A stretch of DNA of 51,627 nucleotides from Bacillus canaveralius (GTDB lineage Bacteria; Bacillota; Bacilli; Bacillales; Cytobacillaceae). Location: positions 1 through 51,627 of the forward strand of contig NZ_PGVA01000007.1 in the NCBI RefSeq assembly GCF_002860125.1, in the 5' to 3' direction. Shown piece by piece: positions 29,951 through 43,434 of this stretch (the first letter of the stretch is position 1; every line of letters starts with the position of its first letter). Position numbers and translations under genes: made by a program. The notes below the pieces were generated by a model. That model did not search any database and was not told the origin of the DNA. It worked only from the letters and a program-made list of their open reading frames with translations.

Positions 29951-30841
29951 ATGAGTACCGGTGCTAACGATACCCAATTGGTTATCATTACAGGAATGTC
30001 AGGAGCAGGGAAAACGGTAGCGATCCAAAGTTTTGAGGATCTCGGTTTTTTTTGCGTCGATAACTTACCGCCTACTTTATTACCAAAGTTTCTTGAACTG
30101 ATGAAGGAATCTGGGAATAAAATGAATAAAGTGGCGCTGGTTATGGATTTAAGGGGGAGAGAATTTTTCGACCACCTCTTTAAAGCTTTGGATGATCTTG
30201 CCGAAAAGTCATGGGTTGCGCCACAAGTACTTTTCCTCGATGCAGATGACAATACACTCGTAAGAAGATACAAGGAAACACGCCGTGTTCATCCCCTTGC
30301 TCCGGCAGGCCTGCCACTCGAAGGGATTAAGCTGGAGAGACAGCTTCTTGAAGAGCTGAAAGGAAGAGCACAGCTTATTTATAACACGTCTCAAATGAAA
30401 CCACGCGAACTTAGAGAGAAAATTTTAACCGAATTCTCAGCTGATAAAAAACTAATTTTTACGGTCAATGTCGTGTCTTTCGGCTTCAAGCATGGCCTGC
30501 CAATCGATGCGGATCTTGTCTTTGATGTCCGTTTTTTACCGAATCCACATTATATTGAACATATGCGGCCAAAAACAGGACTTGATGAAGAGGTTTCAAG
30601 TTACGTCTTAAAATGGATTGAAACGCAGAAGTTTTTGGAAAAGGTAACCGAACTGCTTAGCTTTATGCTTCCCCACTATAAGCGTGAAGGGAAAGGCCAG
30701 CTCGTTATCGCGATTGGCTGTACAGGCGGGCAGCATAGATCGGTTGCGCTTGCCGAATATATTGGCCACTATTTTGAGAACGACTATCATACAAAAATTG
30801 CGCACCGGGATATTGAGAGAAGAAAGGACCCAACGACATGA
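29951..30841 (+). CDS. rapZ: RapZ/YvcJ-family nucleotide-binding protein
   Basis: The 296-residue P-loop protein has Walker A GMSGAGKT (15-22), Walker B-like VMDLRG, and the conserved C-terminal motifs [21 protein letters not shown] and [11 protein letters not shown]. In Escherichia coli RapZ is an RNase adaptor for GlmZ/GlmS control and senses GlcN-6-P; in B. subtilis YvcJ is a GTP/ATP-hydrolysing protein with a mild role in competence. It overlaps glmR by 4 bp (ATGA), linking both to amino-sugar metabolism. Confidence 0.93.
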   Translation: MSTGANDTQLVIITGMSGAGKTVAIQSFEDLGFFCVDNLPPTLLPKFLELMKESGNKMNKVALVMDLRGREFFDHLFKALDDLAEKSWVAPQVLFLDADDNTLVRRYKETRRVHPLAPAGLPLEGIKLERQLLEELKGRAQLIYNTSQMKPRELREKILTEFSADKKLIFTVNVVSFGFKHGLPIDADLVFDVRFLPNPHYIEHMRPKTGLDEEVSSYVLKWIETQKFLEKVTELLSFMLPHYKREGKGQLVIAIGCTGGQHRSVALAEYIGHYFENDYHTKIAHRDIERRKDPTT

Positions 30842-31821
30842 CCACCGAACAACAACCTAGAATAGTCATCATCGGAGGCGGAACGGGGTTGCCGGTCTTG
30901 TTGCGCGGACTTAAGCAGCTCCCGGTTGATATTACCGCAATTGTCACAGTTGCTGACGATGGTGGAAGCTCGGGTCGGATTAGAAATGATCTTAAGATCC
31001 CACCGCCCGGCGATATCAGGAACGTTCTGGCCGCTCTTTCTGATGTTGAGCCGCTGATAGAAGAAATGTTTCAGCACAGATTCAAGACTTCGAATGAACT
31101 TTCAGGCCATTCGCTTGGAAATCTAATCTTGGCTGCCATGACTTCGATAACCGGAAATTTTGTGCATGCGATCCAGGAAATGAGCAAGGTTTTGAACGTT
31201 CGCGGCAAGGTTCTGCCAGCCGCTAACCAAAGCGTTGTCCTCCATGCCGAAATGGAAGATGGCACGATTGTGTCCGGAGAATCGAAAATTCCTTTCTCCG
31301 GAAAGCGCATCAAAAAAGTATTTTTATCACCAAAAAGAATTAAATCATTGCCGGAAACGCTTCACGCCATCAGGCAGGCCGATTTAATTATCATCGGTCC
31401 CGGAAGTTTATATACCAGCCTTCTTCCCAATTTGCTTGTTCCGCGGCTTGGTCAAGAAGTATGCCGATCAAAAGCGAGAAAGGTATATATCTGCAATTTA
31501 ATGACGCAGGCAGGAGAAACACATGATTTTACTGCGAGCGACCATGTGAAAGCCATTTATGAACATATGGACTGTGCTTTTATCGATACCATTTTAGTCC
31601 ATAATCAAGAAATTCCGCTCGATGTCCAGTATCGCTACAGGGAAGAGCTGGCCAAGCCTGTCCAGTATGATTTGCCAAAGCTTTACGACCTCGGCCTTAA
31701 AGTTGTATATGGCGATATTATCAGCGTTGAAGATGGAGTCATTCGCCATGACACGAAAAAAGTTTCCGATTTATTATTTTCTTTGCTTATGGATGAAACT
31801 AAAAAGAGGTTCAATGCGTAA
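30838..31821 (+). CDS. glmR: Gluconeogenesis factor GlmR (YvcK), UDP-GlcNAc-binding regulator
   Basis: GlmR/YvcK binds UDP-GlcNAc and stimulates GlmS, directing carbon to cell-wall precursors; it is needed for growth on gluconeogenic substrates. The 327-residue CofD-like protein has [48 protein letters not shown] and [15 protein letters not shown]. The start overlaps rapZ as ATGA. It is conserved in the order yvcI-rapZ-glmR-whiA-crh. Confidence 0.95.
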   Translation: MTTEQQPRIVIIGGGTGLPVLLRGLKQLPVDITAIVTVADDGGSSGRIRNDLKIPPPGDIRNVLAALSDVEPLIEEMFQHRFKTSNELSGHSLGNLILAAMTSITGNFVHAIQEMSKVLNVRGKVLPAANQSVVLHAEMEDGTIVSGESKIPFSGKRIKKVFLSPKRIKSLPETLHAIRQADLIIIGPGSLYTSLLPNLLVPRLGQEVCRSKARKVYICNLMTQAGETHDFTASDHVKAIYEHMDCAFIDTILVHNQEIPLDVQYRYREELAKPVQYDLPKLYDLGLKVVYGDIISVEDGVIRHDTKKVSDLLFSLLMDETKKRFNA

Positions 31822-31858
31822 TACGTAATGCAACCGTTTGTCTACAGGGGGTGGAGGG

Positions 31859-32812
31859 ATGTCTTTCGCTTCGGAAACGAAAAAAGAATTGACGAATATG
31901 GAGATAAAGGATTGCTGCGGAAAAGCGGAATTGTCGGCATTAATCCGCATGAATGGGTCTCTGTCTTTTTCCAATCGAAAGCTGGTTGTTGACATTCAAA
32001 CAGAAAATGCAGCAATCGCAAGAAGAATCTATACACTGATCAAAAGGAGTTACGAGCATGTACAGGTCGAGCTCCTTGTCCGCAAAAAAATGCGTTTGAA
32101 AAAGAACAACGTTTATATTGTGCGTCTTTCAGAAGAAGGAAAGAGGATTTTAGAGGATTTAAAAATCCTTGGGGACGGGTTTACTTTTGTCCACGATATT
32201 TCCCGGGAGCTTGTTAAAAGGAAATGCTGTAAGCGTTCTTATTTACGGGGAGCCTTTTTGGCGGGAGGATCGGTGAACAATCCGGAAACCTCCTCCTATC
32301 ATCTTGAAGTGTTTTCCCTTTACCAGGAACACAACGACTCTCTATGTGAATTAATGAATTTGTTCGATTTAAACAGCAAAACGCTTGAGCGGAAAAAAGG
32401 CTTTATTACGTATTTAAAGGAAGCAGAAAAAATCACTGAGTTTCTGAATATTATCGGTGCCCACAATGCACTCCTGCGCTTTGAAGACATCCGCATTGTC
32501 CGCGATATGAGAAATTCGGTCAACCGCCTTGTCAATTGTGAAACAGCAAACTTAAACAAAACAATCGGTGCAGCATTGCGGCAAGTAGAAAATATTCGCT
32601 TTATTGAGCAGACTGTCGGTCTTAAGGTTTTACCTGTAAAATTAAGGGAAATTGCGGAGCTGCGTGTCGCTTACCAGGATGTTACGTTAAAGGAGCTTGG
32701 CGAGATGGTCTCCGGAGGGGAGATCAGCAAATCAGGAATTAACCACCGGCTAAGAAAAATTGATGAAATAGCTGAGAAGCTGCGCGCTGGACAGCCAGCA
32801 GGTGATTTATAG
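31859..32812 (+). CDS. whiA: Sporulation/cell-division regulator WhiA
   Basis: WhiA combines an N-terminal domain related to LAGLIDADG homing endonucleases (about 1-200; [25 protein letters not shown]) with a C-terminal helix-turn-helix (about 240-315; [26 protein letters not shown]). In B. subtilis it binds DNA and supports cell division and chromosome segregation. The 317-residue product starts at ATG 31859, after AGGGGG; an in-frame TTG at 31838 adds only a glycine-rich stretch from the ribosome site itself. Confidence 0.96.
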   Translation: MSFASETKKELTNMEIKDCCGKAELSALIRMNGSLSFSNRKLVVDIQTENAAIARRIYTLIKRSYEHVQVELLVRKKMRLKKNNVYIVRLSEEGKRILEDLKILGDGFTFVHDISRELVKRKCCKRSYLRGAFLAGGSVNNPETSSYHLEVFSLYQEHNDSLCELMNLFDLNSKTLERKKGFITYLKEAEKITEFLNIIGAHNALLRFEDIRIVRDMRNSVNRLVNCETANLNKTIGAALRQVENIRFIEQTVGLKVLPVKLREIAELRVAYQDVTLKELGEMVSGGEISKSGINHRLRKIDEIAEKLRAGQPAGDL

Positions 32813-32834
32813 AGAAAAACCGGGAGGAATTGTG

Positions 32835-33092
32835 ATGGTAGAAACAAAAGTAGAAGTAAAATTAAAAACGGGCTTACAAGCACGGCCAGCCGCTTTGTTC
32901 GTCCAGGAAGCGAATCGTTTTTCTTCCGATATATTTCTGGAGAAAGACGGCAAAAAAGTGAATGCGAAAAGCATCATGGGGTTAATGAGCCTTGCAGTCA
33001 GTGCCGGTTCGACGATAACCTTGATTGCGGACGGACATGATGAGCAGAATGCGCTTCAAGAGCTCGCAAATTACATCCAAAAAGAAAATTAA
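32835..33092 (+). CDS. crh: HPr-like catabolite repression protein Crh
   Basis: Crh is an HPr paralogue that acts only in regulation: phosphorylated at Ser46 by HprK it is a second corepressor for CcpA. The 85-residue protein has Gln15 (KTGLQARPA) where HPr has the PEP-accepting His, and retains Ser46 in NAKSIMGLM. This separates it from ptsH. ATG 32835 follows GGGAGGAA by 6 bp, 22 bp after whiA. hprK lies 17 kb away in the same window. Confidence 0.97.
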   Translation: MVETKVEVKLKTGLQARPAALFVQEANRFSSDIFLEKDGKKVNAKSIMGLMSLAVSAGSTITLIADGHDEQNALQELANYIQKEN

Positions 33093-33093
33093 A

Positions 33094-33123
33094 AAAACTC
33101 GCGCCGATTGGCACGAGTTTTTA
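33094..33123. terminator. Bidirectional terminator between crh and clpP
   Basis: AAAACTCGcGCC-gatt-GGCaCGAGTTTT stem-loop, A-run before and T-run after, serving the convergent genes crh and clpP. Confidence 0.9.
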
Positions 33124-33128
33124 ATTGG

Positions 33129-33743
33129 TTATTTTTTGTCTTTTTTGTCGGTATTTTCGATAGGGTTTCTAGTGATAATTTGGTCTACTAAGCCGTATTC
33201 AAGCGCTCTGTCGGCGGTCATAAAGTTATCGCGTTCTGTATCCCTTGCGATCACTTCAAGTGGCTGGCCTGTGCGTTCAGAAAGAATTTCGTTTAGCTTG
33301 TCACGCAAGAATAAAATGCGTTTTGCAGCAATTTCAATTTCAGTTGCCTGGCCTTGCGCGCCGCCAAGCGGTTGATGAATCATGACTTCGCTGTTAGGAA
33401 GCGCATAGCGTTTGCCTTTTGTACCTGCAGCAAGTAAAAATGCTCCCATTGAAGCAGCCATTCCGATACAAATTGTTTGCACATCCGGCTTGATAAACTG
33501 CATCGTGTCATAAATCGCCATACCGGCAGTAATGCTTCCTCCCGGGCTGTTAATGTAGATGGATATATCTTTCTCGGGGTTTTCCGCTTCAAGGAACAGC
33601 AACTGGGCGACAATTGAATTGGACACATGGTCATCAATTCCACTTCCAAGCATAATGATGCGGTCTTTTAGCAGGCGTGAATAAATATCGTAAGCACGCT
33701 CGCCCCGGTTTGTCTGTTCAATAACTGTTGGGATTAAATTCAT
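33129..33743 (-). CDS. clpP: ATP-dependent Clp protease proteolytic subunit
   Basis: ClpP forms the barrel-shaped peptidase that works with ClpC, ClpE or ClpX. The 204-residue protein has the catalytic triad Ser98 ([11 protein letters not shown]), His123 (MIHQPLGG) and Asp near 172 (RDTERDNFM). The start at 33743 is supported by GGAGGAGGAAG 7 bp upstream; the frame to 33779 is not needed. The C-terminal tail ends in a lysine-rich KKDKK. The promoter is covered by a CtsR box, so it is heat-shock induced. Confidence 0.98.
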   Translation of the reverse strand: MNLIPTVIEQTNRGERAYDIYSRLLKDRIIMLGSGIDDHVSNSIVAQLLFLEAENPEKDISIYINSPGGSITAGMAIYDTMQFIKPDVQTICIGMAASMGAFLLAAGTKGKRYALPNSEVMIHQPLGGAQGQATEIEIAAKRILFLRDKLNEILSERTGQPLEVIARDTERDNFMTADRALEYGLVDQIITRNPIENTDKKDKK

Positions 33744-33825
33744 TAACGCTTCCTCCTCCAATATCAAGAGATCAAACATACATTAGTAATGCAGTTCTTC
33801 CAATAGAAGAATAGTATGTATTGCT

Positions 33826-33854
33826 ATCATACAATGATGGTCAATAAAGGTCAA
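33826..33854 (-). promoter_or_regulatory. clpP promoter
   Basis: Minus strand TTGACC (33854-33849), 17-bp spacer, TATGAT (33831-33826). Confidence 0.8.
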
Positions 33855-33855
33855 A
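33839..33855 (+). promoter_or_regulatory. CtsR operator of clpP
   Basis: GGTCAATAAAGGTCAAA matches the CtsR heptad direct repeat (A/G)GTCAAA-nAn-(A/G)GTCAAA with one mismatch, and it overlaps the -35 and spacer of the clpP promoter. Confidence 0.85.
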
Positions 33856-33963
33856 CGAATCGCATTCGAGAATGGGATGAATCGTTCGACACTTTTATGA
33901 CTGGAAAAAAACCGCTCCGTTTCCATCTTACCCAAAGTATATTTTTTTAAACGCCGAACTTGC

Positions 33964-33992
33964 TTGCAAAGAATGAAAACATGCCCTATAAT
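33964..33992 (+). promoter_or_regulatory. Promoter of tRNA-Arg
   Basis: TTGCAA (33964-33969), 17-bp spacer, TATAAT (33987-33992), about 75 bp before the tRNA 5' end. A TTGACA at 34045-34050 closer to the gene lacks a well-spaced -10 box. Confidence 0.65.
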
Positions 33993-34070
33993 AGTAAATC
34001 GTAGTGCTTAAACGATTAGCAGCTTTTTATGCGAAAGAAGGCGCTTGACAAGCGATTTATATTTTAATAT

Positions 34071-34142
34071 GCCCTCGTGGTGCAACGGATAGCACGTAAG
34101 ATTCCGGTTCTTGAGATGTGGGTTCGATTCCTGCCGAGGGCG
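34071..34142 (+). tRNA. tRNA-Arg (anticodon CCG)
   Basis: Folds as a cloverleaf: acceptor GCCCTCG (34071-34077) with CGAGGGC (34135-34141), D-stem GTGC/GCAC, anticodon stem TAAGA/TCTTG with loop TTCCGGT (CCG), T-arm loop TTCGATT, discriminator G. CCA is not encoded and must be added. It reads the CGG codon. A terminator follows directly. Confidence 0.95.
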
Positions 34143-34147
34143 TTGCC

Positions 34148-34189
34148 AAAAACCTTTTCCTGATTCACAACATCAGGGAGAGGTTTTTT
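34148..34189 (+). terminator. Terminator after tRNA-Arg
   Basis: AAACCTtTTCCTGAT / ATCAGGgAGAGGTTT long hairpin followed by TTTTT. Confidence 0.9.
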
Positions 34190-34461
34190 ATATTATCGGG
34201 GTGAGTGCCGCTGGTCAGTTGCGTCTCTCTGACAAAACTGGTTTCGCTCATAAATTCGACAACCGCTCATAAATCAACCTCATAAATTCGGAGTGTTGTA
34301 AATAAAACTGGAATACATATTATAATACAGTGTAACTCAGTGCACCCAACGAAAATCTTCCTGCAACGAGGTCCTTATTTCTACCGGGATCTGCATTATA
34401 AATAAATTTCCATACACCATTGCTGATCCTTATTGTAAAATGGGTGCAGGGGGGATGCAGA
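34190..34461 (+). other. Leader region of rpoN with CTCATAAAT repeats
   Basis: The region between the tRNA terminator and rpoN holds three copies of CTCATAAAT (34247, 34266, 34279; two of them extended to CTCATAAATTCG) and then the rpoN promoter. No ORF with a ribosome site is seen. Confidence 0.6.
34296..34326 (+). promoter_or_regulatory. rpoN/sigL promoter
   Basis: TTGTAA (34296-34301) with TATTAT at 16-bp spacing (34318-34323) or the overlapping TATAAT (34321-34326) at 19 bp. Confidence 0.5.
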
Positions 34462-35784
34462 ATGGATTTTAAAGCGGGACTTTGGCAGCAGCAAACTTTA
34501 AAATTGATGCTTACGCAGGAGCTGACTCAAGCGATTGCGCTTTTGCAGTATTCTGCTCAGGAGCTTAACGCTTTCCTCGAAAATAAAGCAGCAGAGAACC
34601 CCCTTTTACAGCTGGATTCAGGCAATTTTCAAACCGCCATTGATCCGCGGATGGACCGGAGTAAATCCTCATGGAAAAATAGTCAAAAAGACAAGAAAAA
34701 CTGGATCGAACAAATAGGCGAGAAGGTTGTCTCATTAGATGAATACTTGCGTTCACAAATCAATTTTAAACAAGTCACAACACGGCAAATACAGATTCTC
34801 ACCGATTTCATCCTTAATTTAGATGAAAACGGTTACTTCTATGATTGGCATGAAGCTGTGGCTAAATATCCACTGCAAGAGGCGGAAGAATGTTTGCACA
34901 TCCTCCAGCAGCTCGATCCTGCCGGCATCGGTGCGCGCAGCCTTCAGGAATGTCTGTTACTGCAGTTGCAAAGACTCGGAAACAGAAATGCATTGGCGGA
35001 GATGATTATAACCGATTATTTTCACCCATTTGCCAATAAGAATTGGAAGCTGATCTCGAAAGAGGCAGGAATTGAGCTAAAGGAGATCCAGCAAACATTT
35101 GATTTTATTCAAACGCTCAATCCCAGACCGGGTGCTCTTTTTCAGCAGCAAAAGCCGGTCTACATGATCCCGGATGTAATTATTGATTGGAATGGCATCG
35201 ATTATACGGTGACCATCCTTGATTCCGTCATTCCGAAGCTGAGCTTTAACCATGCTTATTTTACGGAAATGTCAACCTATAAGGACGACCAGGTCAGCCG
35301 CTTTCTTCAGGAAAAAAAACAGGATTATTATTGGATTTTAAAAAGCCTGGAGCAAAGAAAAGAAACGCTGCTGAAAGTAACAATGAAAATCGTTGAAAAG
35401 CAGCAAGGTTTTTTCAAAAAAGGACGCGAGGGTCTCAAGCCATTAATCATGAAGGAAATATCCGATGAATTGGGCATTCATGAATCGACAGTCAGCAGGG
35501 CGGTCCGGGAAAAATATGCACAAACCCCATTTGGAACGATGGAATTAAAATCATTTTTTACGAGTACAATTCAAACCGTTTCAAGTGAAAATACTTCATC
35601 GGCACAGGTGAAAAGTAAAATTGAAGCATATGTTGCCGCTGAAAATAAACAAAAGCCGTTATCTGATCAGGAAATTGTCGCCAGGCTGCAGGAAGAAGGA
35701 ATGATCGTTTCAAGAAGGACAGTCGCCAAATACCGGGATCAGCTAGGGATAGCTTCATCCTCAAAAAGGAAAAGATACGAATAG
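34462..35784 (+). CDS. rpoN: RNA polymerase sigma-54 factor (SigL)
   Basis: Sigma-54 directs polymerase to -24/-12 promoters and depends on enhancer-binding ATPases; in Bacillus it serves levan, arginine, acetoin and branched-chain amino acid genes. The 440-residue protein has the Gln/Leu-rich activator-interacting N-terminus (LWQQQTLKLMLTQELTQAIALLQ, 7-29), the core-binding middle region, the helix-turn-helix ISDELGIHESTVSRAVREKYA, and the RpoN box SRRTVAKYRDQLG near the end. ATG 34462 lies 7 bp after a G-run (34449-34454). Confidence 0.97.
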   Translation: MDFKAGLWQQQTLKLMLTQELTQAIALLQYSAQELNAFLENKAAENPLLQLDSGNFQTAIDPRMDRSKSSWKNSQKDKKNWIEQIGEKVVSLDEYLRSQINFKQVTTRQIQILTDFILNLDENGYFYDWHEAVAKYPLQEAEECLHILQQLDPAGIGARSLQECLLLQLQRLGNRNALAEMIITDYFHPFANKNWKLISKEAGIELKEIQQTFDFIQTLNPRPGALFQQQKPVYMIPDVIIDWNGIDYTVTILDSVIPKLSFNHAYFTEMSTYKDDQVSRFLQEKKQDYYWILKSLEQRKETLLKVTMKIVEKQQGFFKKGREGLKPLIMKEISDELGIHESTVSRAVREKYAQTPFGTMELKSFFTSTIQTVSSENTSSAQVKSKIEAYVAAENKQKPLSDQEIVARLQEEGMIVSRRTVAKYRDQLGIASSSKRKRYE

Positions 35785-35800
35785 AAGGAGAAATAAACTG

Positions 35801-36043
35801 GTGCTTAAGCTTATTTTTTATACGCGAACTAAATGCCCTTTATGTGACAAGGCAAAAACCGCTTTAATTGAGATGCGATCAGAAAATCCTTTCGAATTGG
35901 AAGAATGGGATATTGACGAAAGCGACGAATTAACCGAGAAATACGGTTTGATGATTCCGGTTGTCGAACTTGACGGAGAGATGCTTCAATATGGTCATAT
36001 TGATAAATTCGAATTAAGTAAACGTTTGCAAAAAAAAGATTAA
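35801..36043 (+). CDS. Glutaredoxin-family protein (DUF836)
   Basis: An 80-residue thioredoxin-fold protein with the redox motif CPLC at residues 12-15 and the cis-Pro motif in MIPVVELDGE (near 52-61). It belongs to the DUF836 glutaredoxin-like family; the redox partner is unknown. GTG start at 35801, 10 bp after AAGGAG, 16 bp downstream of rpoN, so co-transcribed with it. It ends before the terminator that overlaps the cggR promoter. Confidence 0.85.
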   Translation: MLKLIFYTRTKCPLCDKAKTALIEMRSENPFELEEWDIDESDELTEKYGLMIPVVELDGEMLQYGHIDKFELSKRLQKKD

Positions 36044-36051
36044 ACATATAT

Positions 36052-36081
36052 GTTGAATTAGCCGTTCACTCCTGTTAAAAT
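36052..36081 (+). promoter_or_regulatory. Promoter of the cggR-gapA operon
   Basis: TTGAAT (36052-36057), 18-bp spacer, TAAAAT (36076-36081) preceded by TGT as extended -10. Predicted start near 36088. Confidence 0.6.
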
Positions 36082-36110
36082 GAAAATGGAATCAGGAGTG
36101 ATTTTTTTTT
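36066..36110 (+). terminator. Terminator after the glutaredoxin gene, overlapping the cggR promoter
   Basis: TCACTCCTG (36066-36074) and CAGGAGTGA (36093-36101) form a 9-bp stem with an 18-nt loop, followed by nine Ts. The left arm lies between the -35 and -10 of the cggR promoter. Confidence 0.8.
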
Positions 36111-36118
36111 ACCGTTAG

Positions 36119-36154
36119 CGGGACATAATATGTCACACCGGGACGTTTTGTGAC
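36119..36154 (+). promoter_or_regulatory. CggR operator
   Basis: CGGGAC-n6-TGTC-n4-CGGGAC-n6-TGAC. This is the tandem direct-repeat operator known for B. subtilis CggR, with a single change in the last TGTC. It lies about 30-65 bp after the predicted transcription start, in line with a roadblock mechanism relieved by fructose-1,6-bisphosphate. Confidence 0.95.
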
Positions 36155-36183
36155 CAACATCACTTCATTCAAGGAGAAACGGT

Positions 36184-37209
36184 ATGATGAATTCATTATT
36201 TGATATCCAAAGAAGATTATTGCCTGATCTGCTTGATGTTATGCAAAAACGTTATCTGATCCTCCAATACATAAACGTGATGCAGCCAGTGGGGAGACGA
36301 AGTCTGGCGATCAGCCTCGGGCTTACCGAGCGCGTGCTTCGTTCAGAAGTCGAGTTTTTAAAGGGCCAGAGCTTGCTTTATTTTACAAGCCTGGGAATGA
36401 GTTTAACAGAAGAAGGCAAGGCCCTGTTGGAAAGACTTGATAGCATAATGAGAGGCATAACGGGTATAGACAAATTAGAGCGCCAGCTCGAAGCCCAGCT
36501 TGGCATCCAAAAAGTGATTATCGTCAATGGCGACAGCGACCAGTCACCATGGGTAAAGCATGAACTTGGGAGAGCGTGCGCGATCTCCATGAAAGAGCGT
36601 CTTCACGACGAAAATATCATTGCCGTAACCGGTGGATCTACAATGGCGGCAGTTGCTGAAATGCTGACACTCGATTTTGGCAAGAATGATTTGCTGTTTG
36701 TGCCTGCAAGAGGCGGGTTGGGTGAAGATGTACAAAACCAGGCGAATACGATCTGTGCAAAAATGGCCGCGCAAACAGGGGCAAAGCACCGCGTTCTTTA
36801 TGTACCTGACCAGGTAAGCCGTGAAATTTACCAATCATTTATAAAAGAGCCTTTTATTCATGAAGTGCTTGATTTAATCAAATCGGCTAGCATGGTTTTA
36901 CATGGAATTGGAGACGCTATAACAATGGCGGAGCGCCGGAAAACGAGTGCGGAAGATTTGGAGATCATTCGTAAAAAGAAAGCTGTTGGTGAAGCTTTCG
37001 GCTATTACTTTGATGAAACTGGGGAAATTGTCCACAAAGTCCCAACGATTGGTTTGCAGCTTGGAGACTTGCCCGGCGTTGACAGCGTTTTGGCTGTTGC
37101 GGGCGGCTTCTCAAAGGCAAAGGCCATTCGCGCCTACATGAAACAGGCTCCGGCATCGACGATTTTAATTACCGATGAAGGTGCCGCTAAGCAGTTGATA
37201 CAAGGGTAA
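36184..37209 (+). CDS. cggR: Central glycolytic genes regulator CggR
   Basis: CggR is a SorC/DeoR-type repressor of its own glycolytic operon, inactivated by fructose-1,6-bisphosphate. The 341-residue protein has an N-terminal winged helix (about 15-85; RRSLAISLGLTERVLRSEVEFLKGQ) and a sugar-phosphate-binding domain (about 90-340; AVTGGSTMAAVAEML, VPARGGLGEDVQNQANTI). Start ATG 36184 (or 36187), 7 bp after AAGGAG. The operator lies in its own leader. Confidence 0.97.
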   Translation: MMNSLFDIQRRLLPDLLDVMQKRYLILQYINVMQPVGRRSLAISLGLTERVLRSEVEFLKGQSLLYFTSLGMSLTEEGKALLERLDSIMRGITGIDKLERQLEAQLGIQKVIIVNGDSDQSPWVKHELGRACAISMKERLHDENIIAVTGGSTMAAVAEMLTLDFGKNDLLFVPARGGLGEDVQNQANTICAKMAAQTGAKHRVLYVPDQVSREIYQSFIKEPFIHEVLDLIKSASMVLHGIGDAITMAERRKTSAEDLEIIRKKKAVGEAFGYYFDETGEIVHKVPTIGLQLGDLPGVDSVLAVAGGFSKAKAIRAYMKQAPASTILITDEGAAKQLIQG

Positions 37210-37227
37210 CCCCCTTTATATAAATAA

Positions 37228-38268
<1,041 letters not shown>

Positions 38269-38328
38269 GACTAAAAGAATAAATATCCATGCATTATATA
38301 ATTAATGGATATTAATATCGTGAACCAC

Positions 38329-38380
38329 TATAATATAGACGGATGAAAAGGGGAGCGGGGATCATTCCCCACTCCCTTTT
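38329..38380 (+). promoter_or_regulatory. Possible internal promoter and stem-loop before pgk
   Basis: A TATAAT box at 38329-38334 has only a weak -35 (TGGATA, 38306-38311). A constitutive promoter before pgk is known in B. subtilis. Directly after it AAAAGGGGAGcGGGGA / TCCCCaCTCCCTTTT (38346-38380) forms a strong hairpin with only a short T-tract, so it may attenuate read-through from gapA or protect the pgk mRNA. Confidence 0.5.
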
Positions 38381-38419
38381 ACTCGTCCAGGCTGATAATC
38401 CAAAGGAGGTTCTTTTGCC

Positions 38420-39604
38420 ATGAATAAAAAAACCGTAAAAGATGTGGATGTAAAAGGGAAGAAAGTGTTTTGCCGTGTTGATTTTAACGTTCCGATGAAG
38501 GATGGAACCATTACGGATGAAACACGGATCCGCGCTGCGCTGCCGACAATTCAATATTTAACAGAACAGGGCGCCAGGGTTATTTTGGCATCCCATCTCG
38601 GCCGTCCTAAAGGCCAGGTTGTTGAGGAATTGAGGCTTACCCCGGTTGCCGCTCGATTGTCAGAGCTTCTTGGCAAAGAAGTGAAAAAAACGGATGAAGC
38701 ATACGGAGAGTCTGTCAGCAAAGAGATTGACACAATGTCTGATGGCGATGTACTCCTCCTTGAAAACGTCCGATTCTACAAGGGCGAGGAAAAAAATGAC
38801 CCCGAGCTGGCAAAAGCGTTTGCAGATTTAGCTGACATTTATGTCAATGACGCGTTCGGAGCTGCCCACCGTGCCCATGCATCAACAGAAGGAATTGCTC
38901 ACCATCTTCCAGCGGTTTCAGGCATTTTGATGGAAAAAGAATTGGCGGTGCTTGGGAAAGCATTGTCTAATCCGGAACGGCCTTTCACAGCAATTATTGG
39001 CGGTGCCAAGGTAAAAGATAAAATCGGTGTCATCGATAATCTGCTTGAAAAGGTTGATAACTTAATTATCGGTGGCGGCTTGGCTTACACATTTGTAAAA
39101 GCAAACGGAAATGAAGTCGGAAAATCATTGCTTGAGGAAGACAAAATCGATCTGGCAAAATCGTTTATGCAAAAAGCAGCAGAAAAAGGCGTTAACTTCT
39201 ATATGCCAGTTGATGCAATTGTCGCAGATGATTTTTCACCTGAAGCAAACACTCGAGAAGTAGCGATTGAAGAGATTCCTTCTGATTGGGAAGCTTTGGA
39301 TATCGGTCCGAAAACGGCGGAAATTTATCGCGATGTCATCAAGAATTCAAAATTAGTCATTTGGAACGGTCCAATGGGTGTTTTTGAGTTTGATAAATTT
39401 GCAGGGGGAACGAAAGCTGTCGCCGAAGCACTTGCCGAAGCGTCTAATACATATTCGGTAATCGGCGGCGGAGATTCTGCAGCAGCAGTTGAAAAATTCA
39501 ACCTGGCTGAAAAAATGAGCCATATCTCCACCGGCGGAGGTGCGTCCCTCGAATTTATGGAAGGCAAAGCACTTCCTGGGGTCGTGGCTTTACTGGATAA
39601 ATAA
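38420..39604 (+). CDS. pgk: Phosphoglycerate kinase
   Basis: Pgk transfers phosphate from 1,3-bisphosphoglycerate to ADP. The 394-residue protein shows the substrate-binding N-terminal motif [13 protein letters not shown], the SHLGRPKG loop, [13 protein letters not shown], the hinge and [12 protein letters not shown], and the nucleotide-binding [12 protein letters not shown] near the C-terminus. AAAGGAGG precedes the ATG. It is fourth in the central glycolytic order after cggR and gapA. Confidence 0.98.
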   Translation: MNKKTVKDVDVKGKKVFCRVDFNVPMKDGTITDETRIRAALPTIQYLTEQGARVILASHLGRPKGQVVEELRLTPVAARLSELLGKEVKKTDEAYGESVSKEIDTMSDGDVLLLENVRFYKGEEKNDPELAKAFADLADIYVNDAFGAAHRAHASTEGIAHHLPAVSGILMEKELAVLGKALSNPERPFTAIIGGAKVKDKIGVIDNLLEKVDNLIIGGGLAYTFVKANGNEVGKSLLEEDKIDLAKSFMQKAAEKGVNFYMPVDAIVADDFSPEANTREVAIEEIPSDWEALDIGPKTAEIYRDVIKNSKLVIWNGPMGVFEFDKFAGGTKAVAEALAEASNTYSVIGGGDSAAAVEKFNLAEKMSHISTGGGASLEFMEGKALPGVVALLDK

Positions 39605-43267
<3,663 letters not shown>

Positions 43268-43299
43268 TTTTCCTTGATAGTAACAAAATAAATAAACAG

Positions 43300-43346
43300 A
43301 AAAACCTCCTACTTTTTATTTTTCATGGAAAAGTAGGAGGTTTTTT
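43300..43346 (+). terminator. Terminator of the glycolytic operon
   Basis: AAAAACCTCCTACTTTT / AAAAGTAGGAGGTTTTTT, a long perfect stem with T-run, 32 bp after eno. Confidence 0.95.
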
Positions 43347-43434
43347 ATATGTTTTCTTCCTTACTAAGAAAGAATAAAGGAAATGGTGGTAAAATAATTA
43401 TTATAAATCGAATCATTAGAGGCAGGTATCATAG

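Noticed and set aside
32835-33092. ptsH (HPr) instead of crh
   Set aside because: Residue 15 is Gln, not the phospho-acceptor His, and the neighbourhood is that of crh.
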